NCBI GenBank assembly: GCA_014529385.2
Contig: CM043944.1
Span: forward strand, 169,765,740-169,829,739
Direction: 5' to 3'
Length of the DNA stretch: 64,000 bases
DNA from: Adiantum capillus-veneris
Taxonomy: Eukaryota > Streptophyta > Polypodiopsida > Polypodiales > Pteridaceae
The notes under the pieces were generated by a model. That model saw only the letters and a program-made list of their open reading frames with translations. It searched no databases and was not told where the DNA came from. Below, one piece after another: positions 1 to 11,613 of the stretch; the first letter of the stretch is position 1, and each line of letters opens with the position of its first letter. A program made the position numbers and the translations under genes.

Positions 1-1247
1 ACCAAATTGCACAAAAATACTAAGTTTGCGAATGGAATTCAAAAAATGGGACTTGAATAATTCCCAAAATTCCTAAATATGTCTTATTTTTGAATTTGCA
101 TCGTTGGTTGGGTTGTTCTTCTTTGACGGTGAAGACTCCATTATCTGTTTGAGTCTCCAATTGGGCAGGAGTCTTTGATGTTGTTGTAGGCCTCTGTTGG
201 CTGCCGGCATTTGGCTTTTGACTAGGAGCATTGGAAGACTTAGGAATCCAAATCTCTTCATGAACTTTGTATCTCCTTTGTTGACTTTGTTGAGATCTAG
301 GTCTTGTAGAGTTCTTGAGATCTTTGCAGGTCTGGTGTAGTTGCAGCTGGCTTTCGGTTGACTGGTAGCTAAATCTTTGTATAACTAGTGTAGAATCCTT
401 GTCCAAGAGGAACATTCTTTGAGATCCGTCTTTGTTCTGTATCCTCTTGAGATTTGTCATTGACTTTAACATCATTCAATGTTGTTCTGTTGTATACCTT
501 CTACTTAGGTATCCTAGGATATTGTCAAGGTTGATATCTTGTGGGCCTTCTTTCTTGGGAGGGACTTGAAGTTACTTCATATGCTCTAATCTACGGTTTT
601 GATACCCATATCTGTCTGTTACCTCCATAATACTCCTGTTGTTTTGAGATCCATTGTGATGCTATCCATCCCATGTGTTTGTCTTTCTGTGTTGATTTCT
701 TGTCTTTAATCCAAACCGGATCAGTGACTTTGACTAAATTGCTCTGAACACACACTTGCTTGACATTCCTTTTCTTTCTTGAGTACTTTGGCTGAAATAT
801 CTTTTCTTTTTTGGGTGTCTCCTTAGAGGTTTCAGTTGGGTCAGCAATTGACTCTTTTGGCAGTTGATTTCTCTTAGACTCACAAGAGTTGATTAACTCT
901 AGCTCGAAAGTATCAGAATTGATTGCAGCCTTTGAAATGATGAAAATCTAGGCCTTGAATAACCTAACCTGCAGATTAGATTGTTATCCATTTTTTTCAC
1001 TTGACTTCAATTCAGCTCTTGTCAAGCTCTCAATTCTTTGCCTACAACCTGGTTCTTCAATCTGAGCTAAGTGACTCAGCAAATGAGATTTCCAAGCTCT
1101 ATCCTCGCAAGGAGCTACAGGACTAATCTGCAAAGTTACCAGGTACCAATTTGGATCCGATGGAAATCAAAATTCACTAGTGGCCTTGTATTATGTTGTT
1201 CTAGCACTGTACAATCTCGAAACGTCCAAAATCTTGTTTTGGGACTC
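1..1247. other. Uncharacterised AT-rich DNA with one minus-strand ORF
   Basis: The only long frame is on the minus strand at 475-20, 151 codons, rich in Q, S, T and K, with no motif I recognise. It may be part of a degenerate retroelement or noise. From about 480 to 1247 I see no gene, only T-rich sequence. The low-complexity composition argues against a conserved enzyme. Confidence 0.3.
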
Positions 1248-3410
1248 AAAAGTAAATAATCCCGATTATTTACTTTTTTTAGTTTCTACACTTTTTAGGC
1301 TTGTTTTGCCAAGAATTACCTTGTTGTGGTCTCTGGACAAATTTGGTTGAATTTGATAAAGATTTGTCCAAGTTATCAATTGTTTAGTGTCCGTAGACTC
1401 TGATTCCAAGAATCTGGCTTAAGTCTCAAATTTGTGATCCAAATTTCACCAAATTTGATTTGTGGAATCTACTTGATGTGCTTGACCCTGTGGTATACTC
1501 AGTTGTGCAAAATTTCTCAATTCTGGAGCAAATTTAAATTATCACAATTATTTACATCAGTTTTTTTTTTGTTTTTTTGAACTTTTTTTTTCAAAAGTAA
1601 ATAATCACAATTATTTACTTTTGATAATTTTTTGTCATCTGAGCATGTACACTTGTTTAACACATCAATATAAGCCTATGAGTCAAGTTTCATTGAATTT
1701 GAACAAGATTTACCAAGTCACACTCAAGTTCTCGACATTCAGTATAGATTTTAGTTTCTATCAAGGTTTTGGTCTATTTTGTGATCCAAACTACAAAAGA
1801 TGTTTGCAATCATGCATAGAGTTTCTGGTATCAACCTTGATCAGTTTTGAGCCAAAAGTTAATAATCGCGATTATTAACTTTTGACCTAAAATGACAACT
1901 TTTTTCAACTATTTTGAGCCTATGAATCAAGTTAAAACTTAATTTGAACAAAATTCATCGAGTCACACTCAATTTCTCGACAATCAATACAAATTTCAAT
2001 TTTTGTCAAGTTTTTGGTCTGTTTTGTGATCCAAACTCTATGAGCCTTCACAAAAGATGTTTGCAATCATGCTTAGAGTCGAGTCTATGGTATCAACCTT
2101 GATCAGTTTTGAGCCAAAAATTAATAATCATGATTATTAACTTTTGACCTAAAATGAATAATTTTTTCAACTTTTTCCCTAGACAGTCTTTTTATGATCT
2201 ATTTTGAATCTATGAATCAGGTTAAAACTTAATTTGGACAAGATTTATCAAGTTTATCAACTGTTTCGTGTGGATAGACTCTGATTTTAAGAATCTGGCT
2301 TAAGTCTCACTTTTGTGATCCAAATTTCACCAAAATGGATTTGTGAGGTCTACTTGATGTGCTTGACCTTGTGGTATGCCCAAATATGTAAGATTGTCAT
2401 TTTTTAGAGCAAATGTAAATAATCATGATTATTTACTTCTGCTAATTTTTTGCAAGTTTTTGTTCCAATCTTGACACAGATCTGTTAGGCACCTCAAGTT
2501 AAGGTCTCTAGCCAAGTTTCATCAAGTTTGGACAACTTTTGGTCAAATGGTCATCACTTTTCTGTCCACGGACTCACTTTGCAAAATTGGTCACAATTTT
2601 CAATCCAATGATCCAAATCTTATCAAATTTGGATTATGGGCTTATCTCAACATGGTAAAACTAGTGGTATGCTGACTTGGTCAAAAAAGTTGAAAAATAG
2701 GGCAGATGTAAATAATCGTGATTATTTACTTCTAATAAATTTTTGCAAATTTTTGGGCAACTAAGCATGTACACATGTTTATCACATCAACATAAGCCTA
2801 TGAATTAAATTTCAACCAGTTTGGATAAATTTTTTCCCAATTTACGCTCAAGATTCAAAAAGTCAGTACAAACTTTAGTTTTTACCCAGTTTTTTGTCAG
2901 TTTAGTGATCCAAATCTCTTGGGCCTTTACAAAAGTTGTTTATACACATGCAATGAGTCAATGGTATGAACCTTGGCTAATTTTGAGAAGAAAGTTAATG
3001 ATCGCGATTATTAACTGTAGGCTTGAAATGAGCACTTTTTTGCAATTCTCTCAACGACAGTCTTTATATAGCACTTTACCTAACCTCACCATCCTATCTT
3101 ATTATAGTGTTAGCGAGAACCATGATTAATTTGTCAAACCATGGGACGAAGCTGACTCGAATAGTGCATAGAGGCTACAAGAGGTTGTCAATCTCTTGGA
3201 AAACAACTAACAACTCGCATCTAACTCAAGCTACACTCAAGTGACTGAAATCACCAAAAGCCAATCGCTCATCGACAAACAATTCACATTCGTTACAGCA
3301 TCAAATGACATCCAAATGTAAGGAAACTTCTAGGACAAGTTTATAAGACCTAATCACACATGCTGCAAACCCCACTTTAGGTCAAGTTCCAAAATCGCGA
3401 TTATTAACAA
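1248..3410. repeat. Degenerate tandem array with a palindrome in each unit
   Basis: Palindromes of the type AAAAGTWAATAATC/GATTATTWACTTTT recur at 1248-1277, about 1535-1555 (degenerate), 1593-1623, 1853-1884, 2115-2146, 2415-2436, 2708-2729, 2993-3016 and a half site near 3393-3408. The copy at 1853-1884 is a perfect 32-bp palindrome centred on CGCG. Steps are about 260-350 bp. Flanking sequence is also repeated: phrases such as 'ttttgtgatccaaa' and 'cctatgaatcaagtt' occur between palindromes. The flanks have diverged more than the palindromes. No protein-coding frame accounts for the array. Confidence 0.75.
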
Positions 3411-3869
3411 GAGTGGATTTCTGACCTAGTCGTTTTCGACCCAGAATGCATCTAAATGCTTAGCAATGATGCCCCAATACCCCGCCTATGCTTAGTTTTT
3501 GATTTAAAAGTGTAATTTCCTAGTTATGATGAAATTAGGCCGCGGGTCAGCGACGCCAAAATCTACGAAATACTGTGAATGGATTACGTCAATGCGTAGA
3601 GCTCTTACCTGCGGTTGCAATGCAGCAAACGCATTCGCAATGTGACAACCAGAGAGGGAGTAGGAAGCATGAGAGAAGGAGAGGAATGAGCGCCGTTAGC
3701 TCACGCTGCGTATTTCTTATCCAAAAACTTAATAATATCTATACAAAGTTGGCTTTTATACCTTAGCCAAGGTCTAAAATGTGTAATGTCCGGTGCCCAA
3801 CCTAGGTACACTAACTGACATATGCTTTACACCTTGGAACTCTTATTGAGCCCGTAACACGTTACAATT
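3411..3869. other. Intergenic or degraded repeat, no gene recognised
   Basis: Only short unsupported frames are present. A stretch near 3540-3560 (ggtcagcgacgcc) is more GC-rich than its surroundings. The inner end of the adjacent LTR of M may reach into this interval. Confidence 0.3.
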
Positions 3870-4308
3870 ATCACAATAGCTAAATAATTCGGGAAATTAC
3901 AATACATGGCCATTTTTTGAAAAATATGAAAAGTGTGTAACTCCAATATTCACTGCTTCTTCATATTCATCTTCGATGTGCATTCGTACGTCTTCGATCT
4001 ATAGCAGCTTCTGTTAACTGACGTTGACTCAGTTAACAAAGATGAACATAGTACAACTTGAAGCAGTATTATAAATGCTTCAGCTTATTGAGATTACAAA
4101 GTACGCCAACCGGCTCAAGATAAAATTTCAAGGTTGAGATATATGGATCAAGGAAGTTAGAATACCTCAAAATGAATAGTGGGTCCTATTTATAGTCCCA
4201 CCGACTGGTGTCTGACTGACTTTGTATTGTGAGTTACTCGGGTAACTCTCTGGTCACTGATTTTGGTACATGCAAACTGCCTGCTTAGGGGTGTTTCCGC
4301 CTTCTACA
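3870..4308 (-). repeat. 3' LTR of element M (inner end approximate)
   Basis: On the minus strand a purine tract is followed directly by TGTAGAAGG at 4308, the same TGTAGA start as the LTRs of P. A TATA-like box (CTATAAATAGG) lies about 110 bp into it, near 4188-4198. No second copy exists here, so the far end is a guess from the 440-bp LTRs of P. Confidence 0.6.
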
Positions 4309-4309
4309 T

Positions 4310-4326
4310 TCCTCCTCCCCTTTCTT
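4310..4326 (-). other. Polypurine tract of element M
   Basis: The minus strand reads AAGAAAGGGGAGGAGGA, 17 purines directly before the LTR start. This is the expected primer site for plus-strand DNA synthesis of a retrotransposon. Confidence 0.7.
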
Positions 4327-4361
4327 GAATTTTGGTATGTACCAAATTTTTCAGAAATTGC

Positions 4362-4502
4362 CACTGCTTCCTTTAACTCTTGTATTTGAGCATCAAGCCC
4401 TCCAATGCCAGCATAGGACTCCAAAGGTGCCTTCTCCACTTCATCACTAAAACCATTGCATCTACTTCATCTTGCAATAGGACAACAATAGAAAGAGCCT
4501 TT
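4362..4502 (-). pseudogene. RPT2: Captured fragment of 26S proteasome ATPase subunit RPT2
   Basis: The minus strand encodes LLQDEVDAMVLVMK and, after a one-base deletion, VEKAPLESYAGIGGLDAQIQ and ELKEAV. This matches the region just before the AAA+ ATPase domain of RPT2, the proteasome regulatory subunit 4, which unfolds substrates in the 19S particle. Similarity seems to extend upstream (KALSIV) but with an in-frame stop. Past ELKEAV the sequence turns into unrelated residues. No Walker A or B motif is present, so the piece of about 45 codons cannot act as an ATPase. It sits between the extra ORF and the polypurine tract of M, which suggests that M picked up a host transcript. The 62-codon frame 4439-4254 contains the second half. 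Confidence 0.8.
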
Positions 4503-5091
4503 TATTTGGCCAATAATTTCTTGCCAGTGTCAGAACACTTCAGTAGTTCAGCCAGTGTCTGTCCAGCGGACCTTCGTCTTGTCAGGTGCCTTCTTTCCCC
4601 CTTCTTCCTTTTACATAGTCCCAAGTGCTTGAGAATTAGATACAAAATCTAGAAAATTTAGTACTATTTGATTCTCCTTCTACGTCATCTTTTTGAAAAT
4701 ACAAACCACATAAAATAACATTTTCAAATTGTCTCCTGCTCACAAAGAGTCATTTTGGTCTTGGGTCCTATGTTGCTAGTAGCATTGTCTTCCAATAAAT
4801 TCTTGACCTCTAGATCCAAAACTCCCCTGGCACTTTGCATCTGGATGAGTGCCGTCGGAGATCCTTCATGCATTGCTATGTTCTCTTCGTTCCCAATAGC
4901 ATTTCCACCTATATTCCCAGTGACTTGAGATCCGCCATGGTTAAATCATTTACAACTGGGTTTACAACTTTGTCATCAGTTATCAAATACTATTCTAGTA
5001 TTCTTTCCAGGACTTGGACACGGATGGGATGTAGGGGTAATTGACAGACTGTCTGATCATGGTAACTAGCTGACTTCCAGTCTACCACCAT
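4503..5091 (-). other. 3' non-coding part of element M
   Basis: I see no convincing conserved protein here. It lies between the RPT2 fragment and the insertion point of N. The last five bases before N, ACCAT (5087-5091), are its target-site duplication. Confidence 0.45.
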
Positions 5092-5268
5092 TGTCAGGAC
5101 AAGGTTCCTACGGGGCAAGGCCCAACCTAGGGGGTCAGGGACCTAGGCCAAGGGCCTGGACTGGACTAGTGTGAAATGGGAATCCGCTTAGGGCAAGAGC
5201 TACAAGCTAGACCTATATAAAGGGCGGTAGGGAGGAGGATCCTAGGTTTGAGTTCCCTAGGCCTTACA
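5092..5268 (+). repeat. 5' LTR of element N
   Basis: It starts TGTCAGGACAAGG, ends CCTTACA, and has the same length as the right copy. A TATA box, TATATAAA, is at 5214-5221 and would set transcription start about 30 bp downstream. Confidence 0.9.
5214..5221 (+). promoter_or_regulatory. TATA box in 5' LTR of N
   Basis: TATATAAA followed by GGGCGG. The 3' LTR copy reads TATATCAA, a substitution that probably weakens it. Confidence 0.65.
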
Positions 5269-5269
5269 T

Positions 5270-5281
5270 TGGTATCAGAGC
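5270..5281 (+). other. Primer-binding site of N (initiator tRNA-Met)
   Basis: TGGTATCAGAGC, the exact 12-base complement of the plant initiator tRNA-Met 3' end, lies one base after the LTR. This fixes the LTR end and the orientation. Confidence 0.92.
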
Positions 5282-6065
5282 TTGGTGAGAGAAAAGGGAA
5301 AGTAGCACTTGGTTGTTTGCATGTTGCATGCAAGAAGCAAGGTGAAGATTGCATGCCACTGTCCCAAGCCGGGGAGGAAGGAGAAGCCGAAGTAGGCTGG
5401 CTCGTGTGCTACTGCTCTAAGCCGGGGAGGAAGAGTCGAAGCTCTCAGCACCGTGGGTAGCAACCCTAAGTTGGGAAGGGGCAGGTTTTTGACGACGCCC
5501 AAACCCTACAAGGTGGAGCTTGAAGGGAGCGCACCGACAAGCCGGGCGTTTTCCGTTTCTGCAGCAGTAGCCCTAAGGGCAGACCTTGTTGCGCGCTAAC
5601 TCTCCTTCCTTGCTTGCGCAGGCGACCGAGGTCTACAGCAGAGACTTTGAGTATTTTTTTTTATTTTTTATTTACAATTCCCTAAGAGGTTGGCCATACA
5701 CACTAGGCCACCCCCTTTGAACCACATAGGGTGGTGGTCCTGCAGTACTACCAAGCCAAGACTTCATCTGCTCGTACCCTCATTCCAATGGGGAAAGATG
5801 TGCATCCCTACAGTTTTTGGCGTCTTTCAGAAGCTCTGCCATTTTTGAAAACCAAAAATTCTCGATCAGAGAATTGGCAAAAACAGTTTGAACGACCGCC
5901 GGTTCATCAAATCATATAATCGGCGACTAGCACCTTCAAGGATTGCATACGATGCACCCACTTTCTCTGGTGGAGTTGAATATATTCCCATCTATATTTG
6001 AAGTCACTTGGCGGTTTCAACTCTTCCCAAATTCTGATGTGGTTTTGCATTCACCTTCTTTATGA

Positions 6066-6449
6066 TTGCAGGTGGAATTATCACGGCTAATCACCGGCCT
6101 CAACTACGAGTTTCGGTGTTGGATACGGCTACGAGTTTTTCTGTACTCCAAGGTATTGTTTTGTCTTTTGTTCACACAACACGTTTTTGCCATGAGTACA
6201 AAAATTGATGATCAACATATGTTTGACTTCAAATACCTGGAGTATGTTGCTCCACCTGTGGATGTCGCGTGGTTGGACACTCTCACGGAGGGTACCCACG
6301 TGGCAACGGGGACATATGATGCATACCCCGGTAGTCTATCTTTCTCTCCGCGAGAATCTAGACCTCCTCCTCAGAGTGTGTTTGATATTCTAGAGGATGA
6401 TAGTAACTTGCCTGATGCCAGGGAGTTTGTCACTCGACAGGGCTGGTAG
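6066..6449 (+). other. ORF in element N, function unknown
   Basis: A 127-codon frame; the part from MSTKIDDQH (about 6192) has ordinary protein composition and could be a gag remnant given its place. I recognise no zinc knuckle, protease or other motif. It may be a chance frame. Confidence 0.25.
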
Positions 6450-8713
6450 ACTTTTGATGCCCAATTTTGCAAGTTAGATGTATGGGTCCAAATATTGTCT
6501 ACGCAAGTGGAAAATCTCACACCATTAATTTACAATATGCTACCAGAATCAACTTCTCACTTGCCAGCAACCCAAGGGGTTGTCTGCCTAGCAGTTATGA
6601 CCAAAGAGGTCTAGCAAGTGCAACAAAAATCGGTTGTCGATACAGATCTGGTCATGACCAACGTGGTCAGGAAACGACTATTACAATCCGACTTTCAATG
6701 GGCAAAGCGTCAAAAATTATGCTTTTATTGCTTAGGAACACATCAAAAAAAGAAGTGTCCACATGTACGCAACCGTAAGCATGATGCATGAGTTCGTGAC
6801 CTGACATTAACTCTAGTTTTGGTGCAGGGCACAGTAGTTATATGTCTTTCGAACACGTTATGTTCAGACATTGTCTCATACTTGAATGTGGATTTTCAGA
6901 GTATTGTACATTTTTTGAATTGGGTAGTGTTATGCCCAATTTCTTTTCTGGTATAGTAATTTTTGGTAAGATCAGTTACATACTCTCAGCTAATACGATC
7001 AGCCGACCACATTATGAGCTGCATACACGATCACTGGATTAGGGTGTATATGATACACGTCACAAAATTTTACATTCCGCATTTACTTTGGACAATATTG
7101 TTTGTTGTGCCATGCCAAAAGCATAGTCAATTTTACGTGGTGCGCGGTTTCTAATTCGTACTCCAATTGATTTAGCGTCACGAGTAGGACCTACATTATT
7201 CACAATATCCACTCACAGAATCCCTACCAATCCCATTGGTGCAAGGCACTTTTGTATGCAAGGCATACTACCCAGATGGTATAAAGTACGCTTCTGCTCT
7301 CACACAGTCACTCTGTCAAGGACACTATTCATTGTGTATTGTTTCCCATAATTTTAATTTTGGTTGCTATCATCGCATATCAACAATCAAAGGCACCTAG
7401 CTTTCGGATTTATTTCACCGGTAAAGTGCCATATTTCATTAGTTTGCGTACACATCATGATCCTTGCAAGGTTGGAGGGGCAAGAGGTGTTTTGTGTTTT
7501 TCTGTTACCTCTCTCGATGAGAGAGTCATACCAGCAATCTATGGCATGCTTATAGGATAAGCTGCAATTCAGGCATCGGATGCGTATGAGAACACAGATT
7601 GAATACACACTCTAGAAACTTAAGGAAAGTTCCTCAACCCAGCATGCTCTCCTTCTATCTCTTTCTTACTTCTCTCAAAGAATAGTGAAAACTTTCTAAA
7701 GAAGCTTTTGAACATGTTTTTTTGGGAGTCAGCCGGAGCCAAGGTGCTCTAACTCTCAGCTAGACATAGGGCAAGACGCCATCTAAATTAGTCTTCATCA
7801 GTTTGTTGATTGAACACTACTTGCCATAAGGGCTATGCGCCACACACGCTGGCTAAGAGTCATTGTTAGATCTCGAGTAAGACCCAACTGTTGGCATTCC
7901 TTGCGTGATTGTTCATAAGATCAAACAGATCTACCCAGTGGAGTACACATCAAACACATCGACGTTAATGGACAAGCAAGAGTCTTGCCATTACCGATGT
8001 TTAGAGTGTCATTTTGCACTACATATTTTTAGTGCGACACTTGAGTTGAGTTTTTGATAGCCTTCAACTCCCATCAACTGATCTCTACCACGGAGTATAG
8101 ATGCAGCAATCAGTTGCGACAGCATGGATGTCCATAAGAGCTCGGCACTTCACTTGTGTGGATTTCCTGCTCTCTCTATAGCACTACGGCGTGTCTATGG
8201 ACATACTGCTTTGGGGTAAGACCCGGCGGGTGATTGTTACATCACCCCATAGGCATTAAGGATCACAATTTGATCTGCATTGAGGATCACAGTTGATCTC
8301 TCCCAGTTATACTTTCAAGGAAATAATTCCGCAATCTACCAAACGCGGTAGCGGATGGACACACTTTTCAAGTTCATTCCAATCATTCTGTACACGGTTG
8401 ACTATGTTGGTTACCGTTATCTGCTAGTTGAGCAGTTTCTACAAAGAGTCTTACCAAGGGGTTTGACTACGTAGATTCTAATCCAAGGGCTTGGATTGTA
8501 AAGGCAACACCTAGGGTTCCAAGTGCAATACTTTTTGTTTTTTCAGGTAGGGGACATGCTCCTCTCCATTTGAATACAGGTAAGTGTACATTACGTTCAA
8601 ATCTCTAGGTACGCATCTATTGATTTGGTGTTATTCCATTTTTAGGATGCTTTGCTTGGTTTTTCAAGACGTCTAAGTACGCTTGAATGTTACAGAGCCA
8701 TGCCAAGGGCATG

Positions 8714-10715
8714 TCGGCACAAAGTATTTTGGGCCAAGTGTCCAATCTATCTTTTTGTCTTATGCTGTTATGAACCTACTTATAGGGTTTAATTTGGCAT
8801 ATGTTGTCACATGGGATACAACATGGTCTAGGAACTCAAGGAGTTCGGTTTAGCCAGTGTGGAGCAAGATAATGAGGGTCCCTCTCACTCTTGTCGCAGA
8901 GTGTTTTTCAGTTCCTCCACACACAAGTACATCTTGTACTTGATGGATGTCGCTTTTTCGGCCATCCTTATTTGAAACATATTCCACATGTGGTGAATAT
9001 GAGTCTCTGAGAATGACACTGGAGCCTAATTCTTAATGATGTGTCACGACAAAGTCCCTACGTGCTGGTCGCATCCATTTATTAGACCATTTGGAGCACA
9101 CCGTATCAGGAACAATTTCAGTGCCAAAAATTGTCGGGTACTCAATAGAGATTTGTTGCGAGGACAACTGTTGTGAAACCACTTTAATGGAGGGTCGTTT
9201 CTACATATATCCAAGTATGCTAAGTTACTGAGAATGTCTCATGGTTGGGACCTAGGTGTGACTAATCTTTCACATTCTGTTATGGTCTGACTCTTGTTGA
9301 AAGGCTTTCACTTACGAGCCGTGAAAATTCTTGTCATGGAATTGCGGTTTGGATAAATTTGTGTTAAACGCATGCACACTAGGTGTTATGGGCCCTAGTG
9401 TTTAACACTGATTTATTTGGAGCGGCATGCCAATTCATGGACTTTTATTCTCTCTGCACCTTTTTTCACTGCATGTGCAATCTCTTCTCTAGATTTATTA
9501 TGAGTTTACACCCTGCCATACAAGGCACTGGCTCAGGATGGGTGTCTAGGGTTGGATGGTCTAAACTCTAGGAGCTTACTCCAGTCCACCCGCTTTCAAC
9601 CTAGTTGGTTGTCTTCACTCCATATAAAATGTATGGCTGGATACTCAATGATTGAGTCCTAGTTTACCGACAGTCAGGGAAGACTATCTGTAAGTGGTTG
9701 GGGAACAACACCTCACTATCGGCACAAAGCATTTTGGACCAAGTGTCCAACCTATCTTTCTGTCTTATGTTGTTACGAACCTACTTGTAGGTACTTGTAG
9801 GGTTCAATTTGGCACATGTTGTCACATGGGATACATGGTCTAGGAACTCAAGGAGTTCGGTTTAGCCAGTGTGGAGCAAGATAATGAGGGTTCCTCTCAC
9901 TCTTGTCGCGGAGTGTTTTGCAGTTTCTCCACACACAAGTACATCTTGTACTTGATGGATGTCGCTTTTTCGGCCATCCTTCTTTGAGACATTCCACATG
10001 TGGTGAATATGAGTCTCTGGGACTGACACTAGCGCCTAATTCTTAATGATGTGTTGCGACGAAGTCCCTACATGCTAGTCGCATCCGTTTATTAGACCAT
10101 TTTGAGCACACCGTATCAGGAACAATTTCAGTGGGCCAGAAATTGTCGGGTAATCAGTATAGATTTGTTGCAATGACAAGTGCTGTGAAACCACCTTAAC
10201 GGAGGGTCGTTTCTACATATAGCCAAGTATGCTAAGTTGCTGAGACTGGCTCATGGTTGGTACCTAGGTGTGACTGATCTTTCATATTATGTTATGGTCC
10301 AACTCTTGTTGAAAGGCTTTCACTTACGTACCGTGAAAAGTCTCGTCATGGAATTGCGGTTTGAATAAATTTGTGTTAAATGCGTGCACACTCAGTGTTA
10401 TGGGCCCTAGTGTTTAACACTAATTTATTTGGAGCGGCATGCCAATTCATGGACTTTATTCTCTCTGCACCTTTTTGCACTGCATGTGCAATCTCTCCTG
10501 CAGATTTATTATGAGTTTACACCCTGCCATACAAGGCACTTGCTCAGGATGGGTGTCTAAACTCTAGGAGCTTACTCCAGTCCACCCGTTTTCAACCTAG
10601 TTGGTTGTCTTCACTCCATATAAAATATATAGCTGGATACTCAAAGATTGAGTCCTAGTTTATCTCGACAGTCAGGGAAGACTGTCGATAAGTGGTTGGC
10701 GAACAACACCTCACT
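8714..10715 (+). repeat. Tandem duplication of about 1 kb inside N
   Basis: Copy 1 runs from about 8714 to 9718 and copy 2 from 9719 to 10715. Both begin TCGGCACAAAG, share 'ctaggaactcaaggag' and end near 'gaacaacacctcact'. They differ by scattered substitutions and small indels, so the duplication is old. The repeated unit has no open frame of note. Confidence 0.85.
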
Positions 10716-11417
10716 CTTACTGCCGCTATTCATCTCGTGTTGGATGGGCAACTTACAAATATTTCTTTTTCTAGAGGATCTGCTAAGAGCATACGTTAGC
10801 ACAACGCATTTCTGAATAGATGATTTTCTCCCTATTCTAGAATTTGCTTAAGTACGATTTTCAACTTTGAACACCTGTTGTGGTGGGGTTGGAGATTGTT
10901 TCAATAGTTTCATACGTCAAGGACTTACCAGGTGTGCTGACAAAGTATGTTGGCAAGTAACCTTCATTAGGGATGAACATGTAGTTCTTTGTCTTCCAAA
11001 CTATTTAGAATTTTAACAAGAGGACACTCCCTATCTATGAACTTTTCAAGATACTCACGCGAGTAGGAAATCTGGCTCACAATTGCATGGAAAGTTACGC
11101 CAAGGTTTCCTTGCATTATTCCAATACCTTCAAAAGATTTGAAAACTGATTATGCCTTTGGACAACTCTTAGTTGTGGTTACTCCTTTACAGTACTCAAG
11201 TGAGTTACAAATGGAGTTACCATTTAGACCCAAGTGGTTGCAAAAGGACAACAATGTTGAAAATCACGATTTTGCTCTTGGTTTCATTGAACCTCCTCAC
11301 TGCACCAATTATCGATCATACAGACAATTGGCTCACGTATGGGACGTCAATAAAGAAAACATCAGTATCCTTAAGAAGATATTACTACTTGTGTTTTCGA
11401 GGACGAAAACTCTTCCT

Positions 11418-11431
11418 GAAGGGGGGAGTAA
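11418..11431 (+). other. Polypurine tract of element N
   Basis: GAAGGGGGGAGTAA lies directly before the right LTR, as expected for priming of plus-strand synthesis. Confidence 0.8.
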
Positions 11432-11608
11432 TGTCAAGACAAGGGTCCTACGGGGCAAGGCCCAACCTAGGGGGTCAGGGACCTAGGCCAAGGGCCTGGA
11501 CTGGACCAGTGTGGACTGGGGATCCACTTAGGGCAAGATCTATGAGCTAGGCCTATATCAAGGGCGGTAGGGAGGAGGATCCTAGGTCTCAGTTCCATAG
11601 TCCTTACA
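11432..11608 (+). repeat. 3' LTR of element N
   Basis: It begins TGTCAAGACAAGG and ends CCTTACA, 177 bp, with about 16 differences from the left copy. It is followed by ACCAT, which duplicates the five bases before the left LTR. Confidence 0.9.
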
Positions 11609-11613
11609 ACCAT

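Larger units (their letters stand above)
5092..11608 (+). mobile_element. Element N: 6.5-kb non-autonomous LTR retrotransposon (LARD-like)
   Basis: N has two 177-bp LTRs (5092-5268 and 11432-11608) starting TG and ending CA. A primer-binding site matching initiator tRNA-Met follows the left LTR and a polypurine tract precedes the right one. A perfect 5-bp duplication, ACCAT, flanks it at 5087-5091 and 11609-11613. The LTRs differ at about 16 positions by eye, so the insertion is not recent. The 6.16-kb interior has no recognisable protease, RT, RNase H or integrase. Its 3' end (about 11380-11430: FRGRKLFLKGG, then the purine tract) looks like the usual tail of gypsy pol, which suggests derivation from such an element. 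It would need enzymes from an autonomous relative. Confidence 0.9.

Noticed and set aside
1248-3410. CRISPR array
   Set aside because: Repeats are palindromes in long, related units of 260-350 bp without unique spacers, and there are no cas genes. The context is a plant nuclear genome.
5166-5502. Overlapping frames around the left LTR of N
   Set aside because: They cross the LTR and the primer-binding site and have no motif.
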